A program made the translations under genes and the position numbers. Positions 26,630 to 33,174 of a stretch of DNA of 38,073 bases are shown here, piece by piece (within the stretch, counting starts at the first letter, position 1; every line of letters starts with the position of its first letter). The DNA comes from Hyphomonadaceae bacterium UBA5336 (GTDB taxonomy: Bacteria > Pseudomonadota > Alphaproteobacteria > Caulobacterales > Hyphomonadaceae): assembly GCA_002408125.1 (NCBI GenBank), contig DHQO01000027.1, positions 54,451 to 92,523 of the forward strand, in the 5' to 3' direction. Under the pieces are notes generated by a model. It made no database searches. It saw only the letters and a list, made by a program, of their open reading frames with translations, and was not told the origin of the DNA.

Positions 26630-26753
26630 CTTCGATCTCCATGCGGATTTCGCCCGGCTCCGGCATGCCCTTCGTGGCCTGGCCGGCAAGCCAGAAGGCC
26701 ACCGCACCGACAAGGGCCAGAAGGACGACGAGGATGAAAAGGAATTTCTTCAT
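26619..26753 (-). CDS. 44-aa single-pass membrane peptide
   Basis: This small ORF begins MKKFLFILVVLLALVGAVAF, a basic N-terminus plus one long hydrophobic helix, and ends with a short polar, acidic tail (GEIRMEIEDVF). Its last 11 bases overlap the start of the 618-aa exported protein, so the two are likely made from one message. It could be a lipid-embedded partner of that protein or a leader peptide that couples its translation. The ribosome-binding site is weak (GAG), which lowers confidence. Confidence 0.55.
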   Translation of the reverse strand: MKKFLFILVVLLALVGAVAFWLAGQATKGMPEPGEIRMEIEDVF

Positions 26754-26861
26754 ATCTGTAGCTCTACTGCCCGTTTCGTGACCGCAATGGCGCGATGCGC
26801 GCGGTTTTGCAAATCCGCCGCTTCCATTGCCCTTCGTCCTTTCCCCATATAGAGCAGTGAA

Positions 26862-27455
26862 GTGACACGCGAAAAGACCATGGGTGCAGACACAGACTCG
26901 CTGGACAATCCGGGCAGGAATGAGGCGCCGTATGCACGGCGAACCATCGCACTTGTCGGCCTGATGGGCGCGGGCAAGTCCACGGTGGGCCGGCGGCTGG
27001 CCGATGTGCTCGGCCGGAAGTTCTATGACAGCGACGTTGAAATCGAACGTGCGGCGGGTCTTTCCATCTCCGATATATTCTCGATCCATGGCGAGACCGA
27101 GTTCCGGCGCGGCGAACGCAAGGTGCTTGCGCGCCTGCTGGACGAGGCCCCGCATGTGCTGGCCACCGGCGGGGGCGCCTATCTCGACCCGGAAACCCGG
27201 TCCCTATTGCGCGAAAAGGCCGTGACGGTGTGGCTGAATGCCGATCTTGAGACGATCTGGAAACGCGTTTCTCGCCGCGACACGCGCCCGCTCCTGCGCG
27301 CGCCGGACCCGAAAGGGGTTCTCACCCGCCTGTTCGAAGAACGCGAGCCGATCTACAGTCAGGCCGACCTCTCGGTCACCAGCATGGATGGCCCGCACCA
27401 GGATACGGTGCAGGCGATCCTGAAAGCCCTGGAAGGATGGCAGGCCGATGTCTGA
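26862..27455 (+). CDS. aroK: Shikimate kinase
   Basis: A 197-aa shikimate kinase that phosphorylates shikimate at O3 in aromatic amino acid synthesis. It has the P-loop GLMGAGKS at about 33-40, DSDVEIERAAG with the shikimate-binding Asp, FRRGERKVLARL, and the GGGAYLDPETR block. The Arg-rich lid SRRDTRPLLR follows. GTG at 26862 and ATG at 26880 are both possible starts and neither has a strong ribosome-binding site; the first 25 residues precede the conserved domain. The stop overlaps the start of aroB, the usual aroK-aroB pair. Confidence 0.94.
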   Translation: MTREKTMGADTDSLDNPGRNEAPYARRTIALVGLMGAGKSTVGRRLADVLGRKFYDSDVEIERAAGLSISDIFSIHGETEFRRGERKVLARLLDEAPHVLATGGGAYLDPETRSLLREKAVTVWLNADLETIWKRVSRRDTRPLLRAPDPKGVLTRLFEEREPIYSQADLSVTSMDGPHQDTVQAILKALEGWQADV

Positions 27456-28575
27456 GGAACAGGATCTCGTGCGCCGCGTCCGTGTCGGCCTCGGCGCACG
27501 CAGCTATGACATCACCATCGGGGCGGGCATCGCCTCAGACCTTGCCCGCCTGATTTCGCCCTTCATCAAGTCCCCGCGCGTTTTCGTGCTGACCGACGAA
27601 ACCGTCGCGAGCTTTCACCTGGAAACCGTCCGTCAGCAGGTCGAAGGCGCGGGCTGGGTGCTGCACAGTTATGCCATTCCGGCCGGCGAGGCCTCGAAAT
27701 CCTGGGCCAATCTGGAAGCTGTGCTCGACTGGCTGTTGGAAGCCGGCGCCAATAGGGGCGATGTGCTGCTCGCGCTCGGCGGCGGCGTGGTTGGCGACCT
27801 TGCGGGTCTCACCGCTTCGCTGATGAAGCGCGGCATGACACTGGTGCAGATGCCAACAACCCTGCTCGCCCAGGTCGACAGCTCCGTCGGCGGCAAGACC
27901 GCAATCAATACCAGACAAGGCAAGAACCTGGTCGGGGCCTTCTACCAGCCGCGCGCGGTGATCATCGACACCGATTTCCTCGCCACGCTGCCCCAGCGCG
28001 AGCGCGCGGCCGGCTATGCCGAGGTGGTGAAGTACGGCCTGCTTGGCGATGAGGCCTTCTTCGACTGGCTGGAAGTCCATGGCGAGAAGGCCATGGCGCT
28101 GGAGCCTGAAGCGATCTCCGAAGCCATTGCCCGCTCCTGCGAGGCCAAGGCCGCCATCGTGGCCGAGGATGAGCGCGAGGGCGGCGTGCGCGCCCTTCTC
28201 AATCTCGGCCATACCTTCGGCCATGCGCTGGAAGCCGAGAACGGTTACGGGCCGGAGCTGCTGCACGGAGAGGGCGTTGCCTGCGGCATGATGCTGGCGC
28301 TGCTTTACTCCGCGCGGCTCGGCCTGATGACGCTGCAGGATGCCGTGCGGGCCGAGAAGGTGCTCAGCCGCGCCGGCCTCGCCACGCGCATCCCGGACCT
28401 TGCCGGCGGACCCTATCCGGCTGCGCGCCTCATCGCGCATATGCGCCAGGACAAGAAGGTGCGTGGAAATAGCGTGCCCCTGATCCTTGCACGCGGTATC
28501 GGCCATGCCTTTATCCAACCCGACTCGGATCTCGCCGATGTCGAAGCCTTTTTAACGGAAGCGACCGGGCGATAG
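27448..28575 (+). CDS. aroB: 3-dehydroquinate synthase
   Basis: A 375-aa NAD- and metal-dependent enzyme that turns DAHP into 3-dehydroquinate in the shikimate pathway. Conserved parts include GGGVVGDLAG (NAD binding), VDSSVGGKTAIN (phosphate and substrate binding), EVVKYGLLGD, LNLGHTFGHALE and LHGEGVACGM, the last two supplying metal-binding histidines. It begins 8 nt inside the aroK gene, with GGATGG upstream. Length and motifs are normal. Confidence 0.96.
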   Translation: MSEEQDLVRRVRVGLGARSYDITIGAGIASDLARLISPFIKSPRVFVLTDETVASFHLETVRQQVEGAGWVLHSYAIPAGEASKSWANLEAVLDWLLEAGANRGDVLLALGGGVVGDLAGLTASLMKRGMTLVQMPTTLLAQVDSSVGGKTAINTRQGKNLVGAFYQPRAVIIDTDFLATLPQRERAAGYAEVVKYGLLGDEAFFDWLEVHGEKAMALEPEAISEAIARSCEAKAAIVAEDEREGGVRALLNLGHTFGHALEAENGYGPELLHGEGVACGMMLALLYSARLGLMTLQDAVRAEKVLSRAGLATRIPDLAGGPYPAARLIAHMRQDKKVRGNSVPLILARGIGHAFIQPDSDLADVEAFLTEATGR

Positions 28576-28589
28576 GCCCGCACTGAAAA

Positions 28590-29885
28590 ATGATCATTGG
28601 AACGGCGATCGCCATTATCTTCCTGCTGGCCCTGTCGGGCTTCTTCTCCGGCTCGGAAACCTCACTGACGGCAGCCTCGCGCTCACGGATGCACAGCCTG
28701 GAAAAGGACGGCGACAAGCGTGCTGCAGCGGTCAACAGGCTGCTGACCGACAAGGAAGGCCTGATTGGCGCGATCCTGCTCGGCAACAACCTGGTCAACA
28801 TCCTGGCCACGGCGCTGGCCTCGAACCTGTTCATCGCCCTGTTCGGCCCCGGCGGCCTCGCCACGGTGGTGGCAACGGCGGTGATGACCGTGCTGGTGCT
28901 GGTCTTCGCCGAGGTGCTGCCCAAGACCTATGCCATCACCCGGCCCGACGACATGGCGCGCAGCGTGGCGCGGCCCATCGGCTGGCTGAAGCTGGCAGTG
29001 GGCTGGCTGGTGGTGGCCGTGCAGGCCGTGGTGAACATCACGCTACGTCTTGTCGGCGTGAAGGATGCAGGTGCGGCGGTGCCATTTGACGAGGAAATCC
29101 GCGGCGTGGTGGATTTTGCCCATTCCGAAGGCGGCATGGAGGATGCCGACCGCCACCGTCTCGTCGGCGCGCTGGACCTGAAGGACCTCACCGTCGAGGA
29201 CGTGATGATCCACCGCAAGAACATCAACATGCTGGACGCCGATCTCGGCTCGCGCGAACTGGTGATGCAGGCGCTGGCGAGCCCGCATACGCGCCTGCCG
29301 CTCTATCGCGGCGACCATGACGACATTATCGGCATCCTGCACGCCAAGGACCTCTTGCGCGCCATCGCCGCCCAGGGCGCAGATCTCGACAACCTCGAAC
29401 TGGAAGAGATCATCCGCGAGCCCTGGTTCGTGCCGGAAACCACGCCGGTGCAGGACCAGCTCGACCAGTTCCTCACCCGCCGCAGCCACTTCGCCCTCGT
29501 GGTGGACGAGTATGGCGCGCTGCAGGGCCTCGTCACCCTGGAGGATATTCTCGAAGAGATTGTCGGGGATATCCGCGACGAGCACGATGTCGCCGTGCAG
29601 GGCGTGCGCCCGCAGCCCGATGGCAGCGTGAATGTCGATGGCTGGGTGCCGATCCGCGATCTCAACCGCGCACGCGGCTGGGACCTGCCCGACGATGGCG
29701 CGGTGACCGTGGCTGGCCTCGTCATTCACGAGGCCCAGACCATTCCCGAAACCGGGCAGTGCTTTGTGTTTCACGGCTATCAGTTCGATGTTCTGCGCCG
29801 CATGCGCAACCAGATCACCGGCCTGAAGGTACGCCAGGTCGAGGACAATGACGAGGTCGCCACAGAGCTGATTGCCGGGAACTAG
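28590..29885 (+). CDS. CNNM/CorC-like transporter-associated protein (DUF21-CBS-CorC_HlyC)
   Basis: A 431-aa membrane protein in the hemolysin C/CorB group. An N-terminal CNNM (DUF21) domain with 3-4 membrane helices (about 1-160) includes FFSGSETSLTAASRSRM. It is followed by a pair of CBS domains (about 195-330, VEDVMIHRKNI; FALVVDEYGALQGLVTLEDI) and a C-terminal CorC_HlyC domain. Family members take part in magnesium or cobalt efflux. The name hemolysin is historical and no cytolytic role is implied. It lies 14 bp after aroB, so is probably co-transcribed. Its TAG stop shares bases with the TAG of the convergent minus-strand gene. Confidence 0.9.
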   Translation: MIIGTAIAIIFLLALSGFFSGSETSLTAASRSRMHSLEKDGDKRAAAVNRLLTDKEGLIGAILLGNNLVNILATALASNLFIALFGPGGLATVVATAVMTVLVLVFAEVLPKTYAITRPDDMARSVARPIGWLKLAVGWLVVAVQAVVNITLRLVGVKDAGAAVPFDEEIRGVVDFAHSEGGMEDADRHRLVGALDLKDLTVEDVMIHRKNINMLDADLGSRELVMQALASPHTRLPLYRGDHDDIIGILHAKDLLRAIAAQGADLDNLELEEIIREPWFVPETTPVQDQLDQFLTRRSHFALVVDEYGALQGLVTLEDILEEIVGDIRDEHDVAVQGVRPQPDGSVNVDGWVPIRDLNRARGWDLPDDGAVTVAGLVIHEAQTIPETGQCFVFHGYQFDVLRRMRNQITGLKVRQVEDNDEVATELIAGN

Positions 29886-30211
29886 CCGCTGGCGGAGGTT
29901 GTCTCGGCCTCTTCTTCGGCCTTGGCCTGCGGGCAGGTGCGGTCGATCAGGGACTGGGCCGTATCGCGCGAGATCAGCTCGGCGCTGTGGGCGGTCTCCA
30001 CATCCGCGCGCGGCACCAGCACGAACATGCCGGTCTGGGCGGGAACGTCATGGGAGACCGGCAGGACGACCATGTCGCGGCCATCGCAGGTATTGGCGTG
30101 CTGGAGATTGACCTCCTCGACCGTCAGGGGCTTGGACACGAAGCTGTATTGAGCCAGGGCGGGACCGGCCAGAACGGTCGCGCAGGCAAGGGCGGTACAG
30201 GTGCGCAGCAT
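29882..30211 (-). CDS. Small exported protein of unknown function
   Basis: A 109-aa protein with a signal peptide (MLRTCTALACATVLAGPALA, then QYS). The mature part has two cysteines (ANTCDGRD and DRTCPQA) that could form a disulfide, and an acidic C-terminus. The family is not recognised. The ATG at 30211 has GGAGAG upstream; the in-frame ATGs 6 codons earlier are less likely because they extend the signal peptide. It is tail-to-tail with the CNNM/CorC-like gene, the stop codons overlapping by 3 bp. Confidence 0.7.
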   Translation of the reverse strand: MLRTCTALACATVLAGPALAQYSFVSKPLTVEEVNLQHANTCDGRDMVVLPVSHDVPAQTGMFVLVPRADVETAHSAELISRDTAQSLIDRTCPQAKAEEEAETTSASG

Positions 30212-30330
30212 GGGGATACTCTCCATCATAACGCACTCTTAACGAATCAGCCCGGGAAAAAGTTCCACAGCCTGTGGATCGGCCTTGATCCGGCCGGTCT
30301 GATCGGGTACACGCCGCGTTTGATTTTTCC

Positions 30331-30347
30331 GCGCGGGGGCTCCGCGC
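30331..30347 (+). promoter_or_regulatory. GC-rich hairpin in the rpmE leader
   Basis: GCGCGG-GGGCT-CCGCGC forms a 6-bp perfect stem with a 5-nt loop 25 nt before the rpmE start codon. A possible promoter lies upstream (TTGATC near 30288, 17-bp spacer, TACACG). The hairpin could serve L31 autoregulation. Confidence 0.35.
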
Positions 30348-30372
30348 CCGCAAACTCCACGAGGCAGACGAG

Positions 30373-30588
30373 ATGAAAGCTGAAGGCCATCCCGACTATC
30401 ACTTCATCACGGTCGTGATGAACGACGGCACCGAGTACCAGACCCGCTCCACCTGGGGCAAGGAAGGCGACCGCCTGGTGCTCGACATCGATCCGACCAC
30501 CCATCCGGCCTGGACCGGCGGTGGCACGCGCATCTCCGACCGCGGCCGCGTCTCCAAGTTCAAGGACAAGTTCAAGGGCTTCATGTAA
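30373..30588 (+). CDS. rpmE: 50S ribosomal protein L31
   Basis: A 71-aa ribosomal protein L31, part of the intersubunit bridge of the large subunit. The N-terminus MKAEGHPDYHFITVVMNDG and the STWGKEGD / HPAWTGG blocks are typical of the alphaproteobacterial form. There are no zinc-binding cysteines, so this is the zinc-free type, and no second L31 copy is seen here. GAGG lies 8 nt upstream of the ATG. Followed by a strong terminator, hence a single-gene unit. Confidence 0.95.
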   Translation: MKAEGHPDYHFITVVMNDGTEYQTRSTWGKEGDRLVLDIDPTTHPAWTGGGTRISDRGRVSKFKDKFKGFM

Positions 30589-30611
30589 ACGCTCTGAATC
30601 ACCTGAATTGG

Positions 30612-30640
30612 AAAAGCCCCGGCCCATGCCGGGGTTTTTT
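30612..30640 (+). terminator. Terminator after rpmE
   Basis: The stem CCCCGGC/GCCGGGG (30617-30623/30628-30634), with tetraloop CCAT, can be extended by A-U pairs and is followed by six T. It lies 28 bp after the rpmE stop. Confidence 0.9.
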
Positions 30641-30654
30641 CGTTTTCGAGGTGA

Positions 30655-30760
30655 TTTTTCCCGGAACCAATTTCCGGCTGGCGCGTTTCATGATCGGGAA
30701 TGACACTCCCACTACCATCTACCCCTGCGCCGGTCTTGAGCGAGGCCGGCGTATTTTTTT
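30655..30760 (+). ncRNA. Possible small RNA between rpmE and the vWA gene
   Basis: After the rpmE terminator, a 106-nt stretch without a gene holds a hairpin CCGGAA/TTCCGG (30661-30666/30672-30677), a short GGGA/TCCC stem and finally CGCCGG/CCGGCG (30728-30733/30746-30751) followed by TATTTTTTT. The last element resembles a factor-independent terminator that has no other transcript to end. No promoter is clear, so this is a candidate only. Confidence 0.3.
30728..30760 (+). terminator. Second hairpin plus T-run downstream of rpmE
   Basis: CGCCGG/CCGGCG, with a 12-nt loop, is followed by TATTTTTTT. It could be a backup terminator for rpmE or the end of a small RNA. Confidence 0.55.
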
Positions 30761-30842
30761 GCCGTGCGATGACCCAGATCACGCCCGCAGTGCGCCTTAT
30801 TCCTGAGGCAGCCTCCTTTCACACATGTGAGGGAGACACCTG

Positions 30843-31577
30843 ATGAAACGCACGCTTATCGCCATGACCGCAGCCCTGGTCTCGGCCTTTTCCGCGCAAT
30901 CCGCGCCCGCAATCGACGAAGAGAGCCAATCCATGCATTCCTATATCCTGCTCGACCGGACCGGATCGATGTCCAGTATCTGGAGCGAGGCCCTGTCTTC
31001 GGTGAATTCCTATGCCGAAACCGTCGCCACCGTCCGTGAGGGCGAGGACGCCGATACCCTGACCACCGAGATCACCCTCTCGGTTTTCGACGCCCAGGGT
31101 AGCCTGCAATTCGACACCCTGCGCCGCAACGCCACGCCCGACACCTGGACCGCCGTCACCAATGACGAGGCCAGCCCGCGCGGCATGACGCCCCTGTTCG
31201 ACGCCATCGGCCGCATGGTCGCCATGGCCGAAGAGGACAATCCCGAGCGCGCCGTGATCGTGATCATGACCGACGGCTATGAAAACGCCTCGCGCGAGAT
31301 GACCATGGATGGCGCCCGCGCCGCCCTCGACCGTGCCCGCGAGCGTGGCTGGGAAGTGGTCTTCCTGGGCGCCGATTTCGGCCAGTTCAACGATGCCGAG
31401 AGCGTCGGCATGGCCCAGTCCAAGACCATGGGCATGAGTTCAGGCACCATGGTGGAATCCATGAACCGCCTGGCCACCAAGGCTCGCGACTACGGCATCG
31501 ATGAGGAAGCCGAGATCGAGTTCAACGAGGAAGACCGCGCCATCGCCCGCGAAGACGATGTGAAGCAGCAGAATTAA
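30843..31577 (+). CDS. Secreted von Willebrand factor A domain protein
   Basis: A 244-aa protein with a signal peptide (about 1-20) and one vWA domain. The metal-dependent adhesion site is DRTGS (Asp38, Thr40, Ser42, a DxTxS variant of DxSxS), with RGMTPLFDAIG giving the conserved Thr and VIIMTDGYEN the conserved Asp. Such domains bind partner proteins through a divalent metal. The C-terminal 40 residues are very acidic. No membrane anchor or partner gene (MoxR, protease) is adjacent. GGGAG precedes the ATG at 30843. Ended by two tandem hairpins. Confidence 0.82.
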   Translation: MKRTLIAMTAALVSAFSAQSAPAIDEESQSMHSYILLDRTGSMSSIWSEALSSVNSYAETVATVREGEDADTLTTEITLSVFDAQGSLQFDTLRRNATPDTWTAVTNDEASPRGMTPLFDAIGRMVAMAEEDNPERAVIVIMTDGYENASREMTMDGARAALDRARERGWEVVFLGADFGQFNDAESVGMAQSKTMGMSSGTMVESMNRLATKARDYGIDEEAEIEFNEEDRAIAREDDVKQQN

Positions 31578-31592
31578 CGACAAGAATGCCAA

Positions 31593-31664
31593 GAGCCGGC
31601 AATCGGGGCCGGCTCACTTTGGAAACCCCGGTATATTGAGCAGCCCTTCGGGGCTGCTTTTTTT
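31593..31664 (+). terminator. Two tandem hairpins ending the vWA transcript
   Basis: The first hairpin is GAGCCGGC/GCCGGCTC (31593-31600/31608-31615). The second is AGCAGCCC-TTCG-GGGCTGCT (31639-31646/31651-31658), which has a stable UUCG tetraloop followed by seven T, a textbook factor-independent terminator. Confidence 0.92.
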
Positions 31665-31723
31665 CTTGGGCGGAATACCCCCAAAATAGCCAGCCATAGC
31701 CTCATGGTGAGTATCCGTCTTGG

Positions 31724-32695
31724 TCAAGTGTGCCTTGGTTGCCAAATTCGGTCGTCCCGGATGAGTGCGTTTGCGAGGATGATGAGTTTACGCATGATGG
31801 CGGTGAGGGCGAGTTTGGGTGGTTTTCCGGCGTTGGTGAGGCGCTGGTAGATGGCTTTGCAGTCGGGGTTGAAGCGTGCGGCGACGAGGGCGGGCATGTC
31901 GAGGGCGTGTCGGACCTGGGCCCGGCCGCCGGTGACGAAGGCCTTGCCGGTTTTCCTGCCGGATTGTCGGGTCATCGGGGCCGTGCCTGAGAGGGCGGCG
32001 GCGGTCTGGCCGTTGAGAGTGCCCAGTTCCGGCATGTCGGCGATCAGGGCGCAGGCCGCTTTTGGTCCGAGGCCCGGGATCGAGGTCAGGATGGCGAATC
32101 TGCGGGCGAGATCCTGATCGCTTTCGATGAGGGCCAGCATCTCGGCTTCGAGGGCTTTCAGATGGCGGAGGATCTGGGTGAGGCGTTCGCGGCACTGCCG
32201 CTTCAGCAGCGGGCCCTGCAGCGACTTTTCGCGGTTTTTCGCGGCGGTGCGGTCCTTGACGAGGGCGCTGCGGGCGACGTTCAATGCCTTGAGGTCGCAG
32301 AGGATCCTGGCGGGCGCGGGGCGCACTTTCGGCTCAAGGAGGGCGCCGAACCGGGCCAGCATCGCCGCATCCATGCGGTCGGTCTTGGCAAGCTGGCCGA
32401 GCGCCTCACCGAAGCGTTTGGCCTGGCGCGGATTGACCTTGCACAGCGGCAGGCCAGCCTCGCCCATGGCGCGCTCGAAGGCGCGGTGATAAGGCCCGGT
32501 TGCCTCGAAGACGAGGCGGGCGACGGGCCGGCCCGCGATCCACTCCAGGATCGCCCTGAAGCCTTCCGGCGTGTTGGCGAACCGGCGATGGGCGCCCAAG
32601 GGGTGAAGGTGGAGATCGAGCGTGTCTTTCGAAACATCCCAGATCCGCAAGCGCGCACCGAACGCGACGCGCTGTTTGTCTGGTCGACCATTCAT
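31724..32695 (-). CDS. IS110-family transposase/recombinase
   Basis: A 323-aa, apparently full-length IS110 transposase. The N-terminal RuvC-like DEDD domain is visible as Asp20 (WDVSKDTLD), Glu64 (FEATGPYH), Asp106 and Asp109 (KTDRMDA). The C-terminal Transposase_20 domain has SIPGLGPKAACALIADMPEL and the conserved serine in RQSGRKTG (Ser245), thought to act as nucleophile. Enzymes of this family recombine circular element DNA with target DNA, guided in studied cases by an element-encoded bridge RNA. No frameshift or stop is seen, so the element may be active. Confidence 0.93.
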   Translation of the reverse strand: MNGRPDKQRVAFGARLRIWDVSKDTLDLHLHPLGAHRRFANTPEGFRAILEWIAGRPVARLVFEATGPYHRAFERAMGEAGLPLCKVNPRQAKRFGEALGQLAKTDRMDAAMLARFGALLEPKVRPAPARILCDLKALNVARSALVKDRTAAKNREKSLQGPLLKRQCRERLTQILRHLKALEAEMLALIESDQDLARRFAILTSIPGLGPKAACALIADMPELGTLNGQTAAALSGTAPMTRQSGRKTGKAFVTGGRAQVRHALDMPALVAARFNPDCKAIYQRLTNAGKPPKLALTAIMRKLIILANALIRDDRIWQPRHT

Positions 32696-32847
32696 GGATT
32701 TTCAAGCATCCACAACAGCCATGCCTGGGAGCGTTTGGAATTTTCCGAGGATGTCCGAGCCAACGGCGTCGAAACAATATCGCAGCATATCCGCGACGGG
32801 CTTGGGGCAAGTGACCGCTAGCAAACAGTTCCATGAGAGAAGCTTTT

Positions 32848-32916
32848 CGGAGGCAGACCAGCGTCTCTGGTGGTTTTATCCGCACTTTGCGTCGTGCTGT
32901 TGCCCTGCTGCCTCCG
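32848..32916 (-). ncRNA. Folded segment upstream of IS110 transposase, possible bridge RNA part
   Basis: The perfect 9-bp closing stem CGGAGGCAG/CTGCCTCCG (32848-32856/32908-32916) encloses a hairpin ACCAG/CTGGT (32857-32861/32867-32871) and a smaller GCAC/GTGC stem. It lies 153-221 nt upstream of the transposase start on the coding strand, the place where IS110-type elements encode their bridge RNA. The target and donor guide loops could not be assigned. Confidence 0.35.
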
Positions 32917-32953
32917 TAATTGCACGCCGAAAAACCAAAAAAACTTGAAAATA

Positions 32954-32966
32954 CTGTATGTTACAG
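32954..32966. promoter_or_regulatory. Small palindrome upstream of the kinase-SDR gene
   Basis: CTGTA-TGT-TACAG is a perfect 5-bp inverted repeat in an AT-rich stretch about 210 bp before the gene. It is a possible operator for the catabolic cluster; the regulator is unknown. Confidence 0.25.
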
Positions 32967-33174
32967 GGGGCAAAATCCTCAGTTAGGCTATATTTCAGAG
33001 CTGCAGAAAACACCAGCTCGATGACAACCACCACGGGCAGACTGTCATCTAAGGCCCAATCATTGTCGTCATATTACAACCGGCTTCAACGCGTTCCGCC
33101 TTAGCCTTGTCACACTCTGTGATCCGAACGATCCGAACGACAGAGACAGCGCGACAATGCAAGACGAGGCCGAC

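Larger units (their letters stand above)
31690..32930 (-). mobile_element. IS110-family insertion sequence (ends not defined)
   Basis: One transposase gene of the IS110 family, plus a non-coding flank upstream of it that is folded and of suitable size for a bridge RNA. IS110 elements lack long terminal inverted repeats and leave little or no target duplication, so the ends cannot be fixed by eye; the limits given are approximate. It lies between the terminator of the vWA gene and the accessory kinase-SDR cluster, and no gene seems interrupted. Confidence 0.7.
32696..33156. other. Non-coding region: IS110 left flank and promoter of the kinase-SDR gene
   Basis: No credible gene was found in these 461 bases. 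The part nearest the transposase (to about 32930) is GC-rich and folded, probably the IS left end. The rest is more AT-rich and should hold the promoter for the rightward cluster. It includes CTGTA-TGT-TACAG (32954-32966) and a 9-bp tandem repeat GATCCGAAC (33121-33138) just before the next gene. Confidence 0.55.

Noticed and set aside
28590..29885. Hemolysin
   Set aside because: The domain set CNNM-CBS-CorC is that of membrane ion-transport proteins; the hemolysin label is historical.
32162..32821. 219-codon open frame on the plus strand across the IS110 element
   Set aside because: It is antisense to an intact transposase with all DEDD residues; no ribosome-binding site or family match was seen.
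33121..33138. Tandem 9-bp repeat GATCCGAAC before the kinase-SDR gene
   Set aside because: Only two copies, too short to call an iteron or an attachment site; mentioned only as part of the promoter region.
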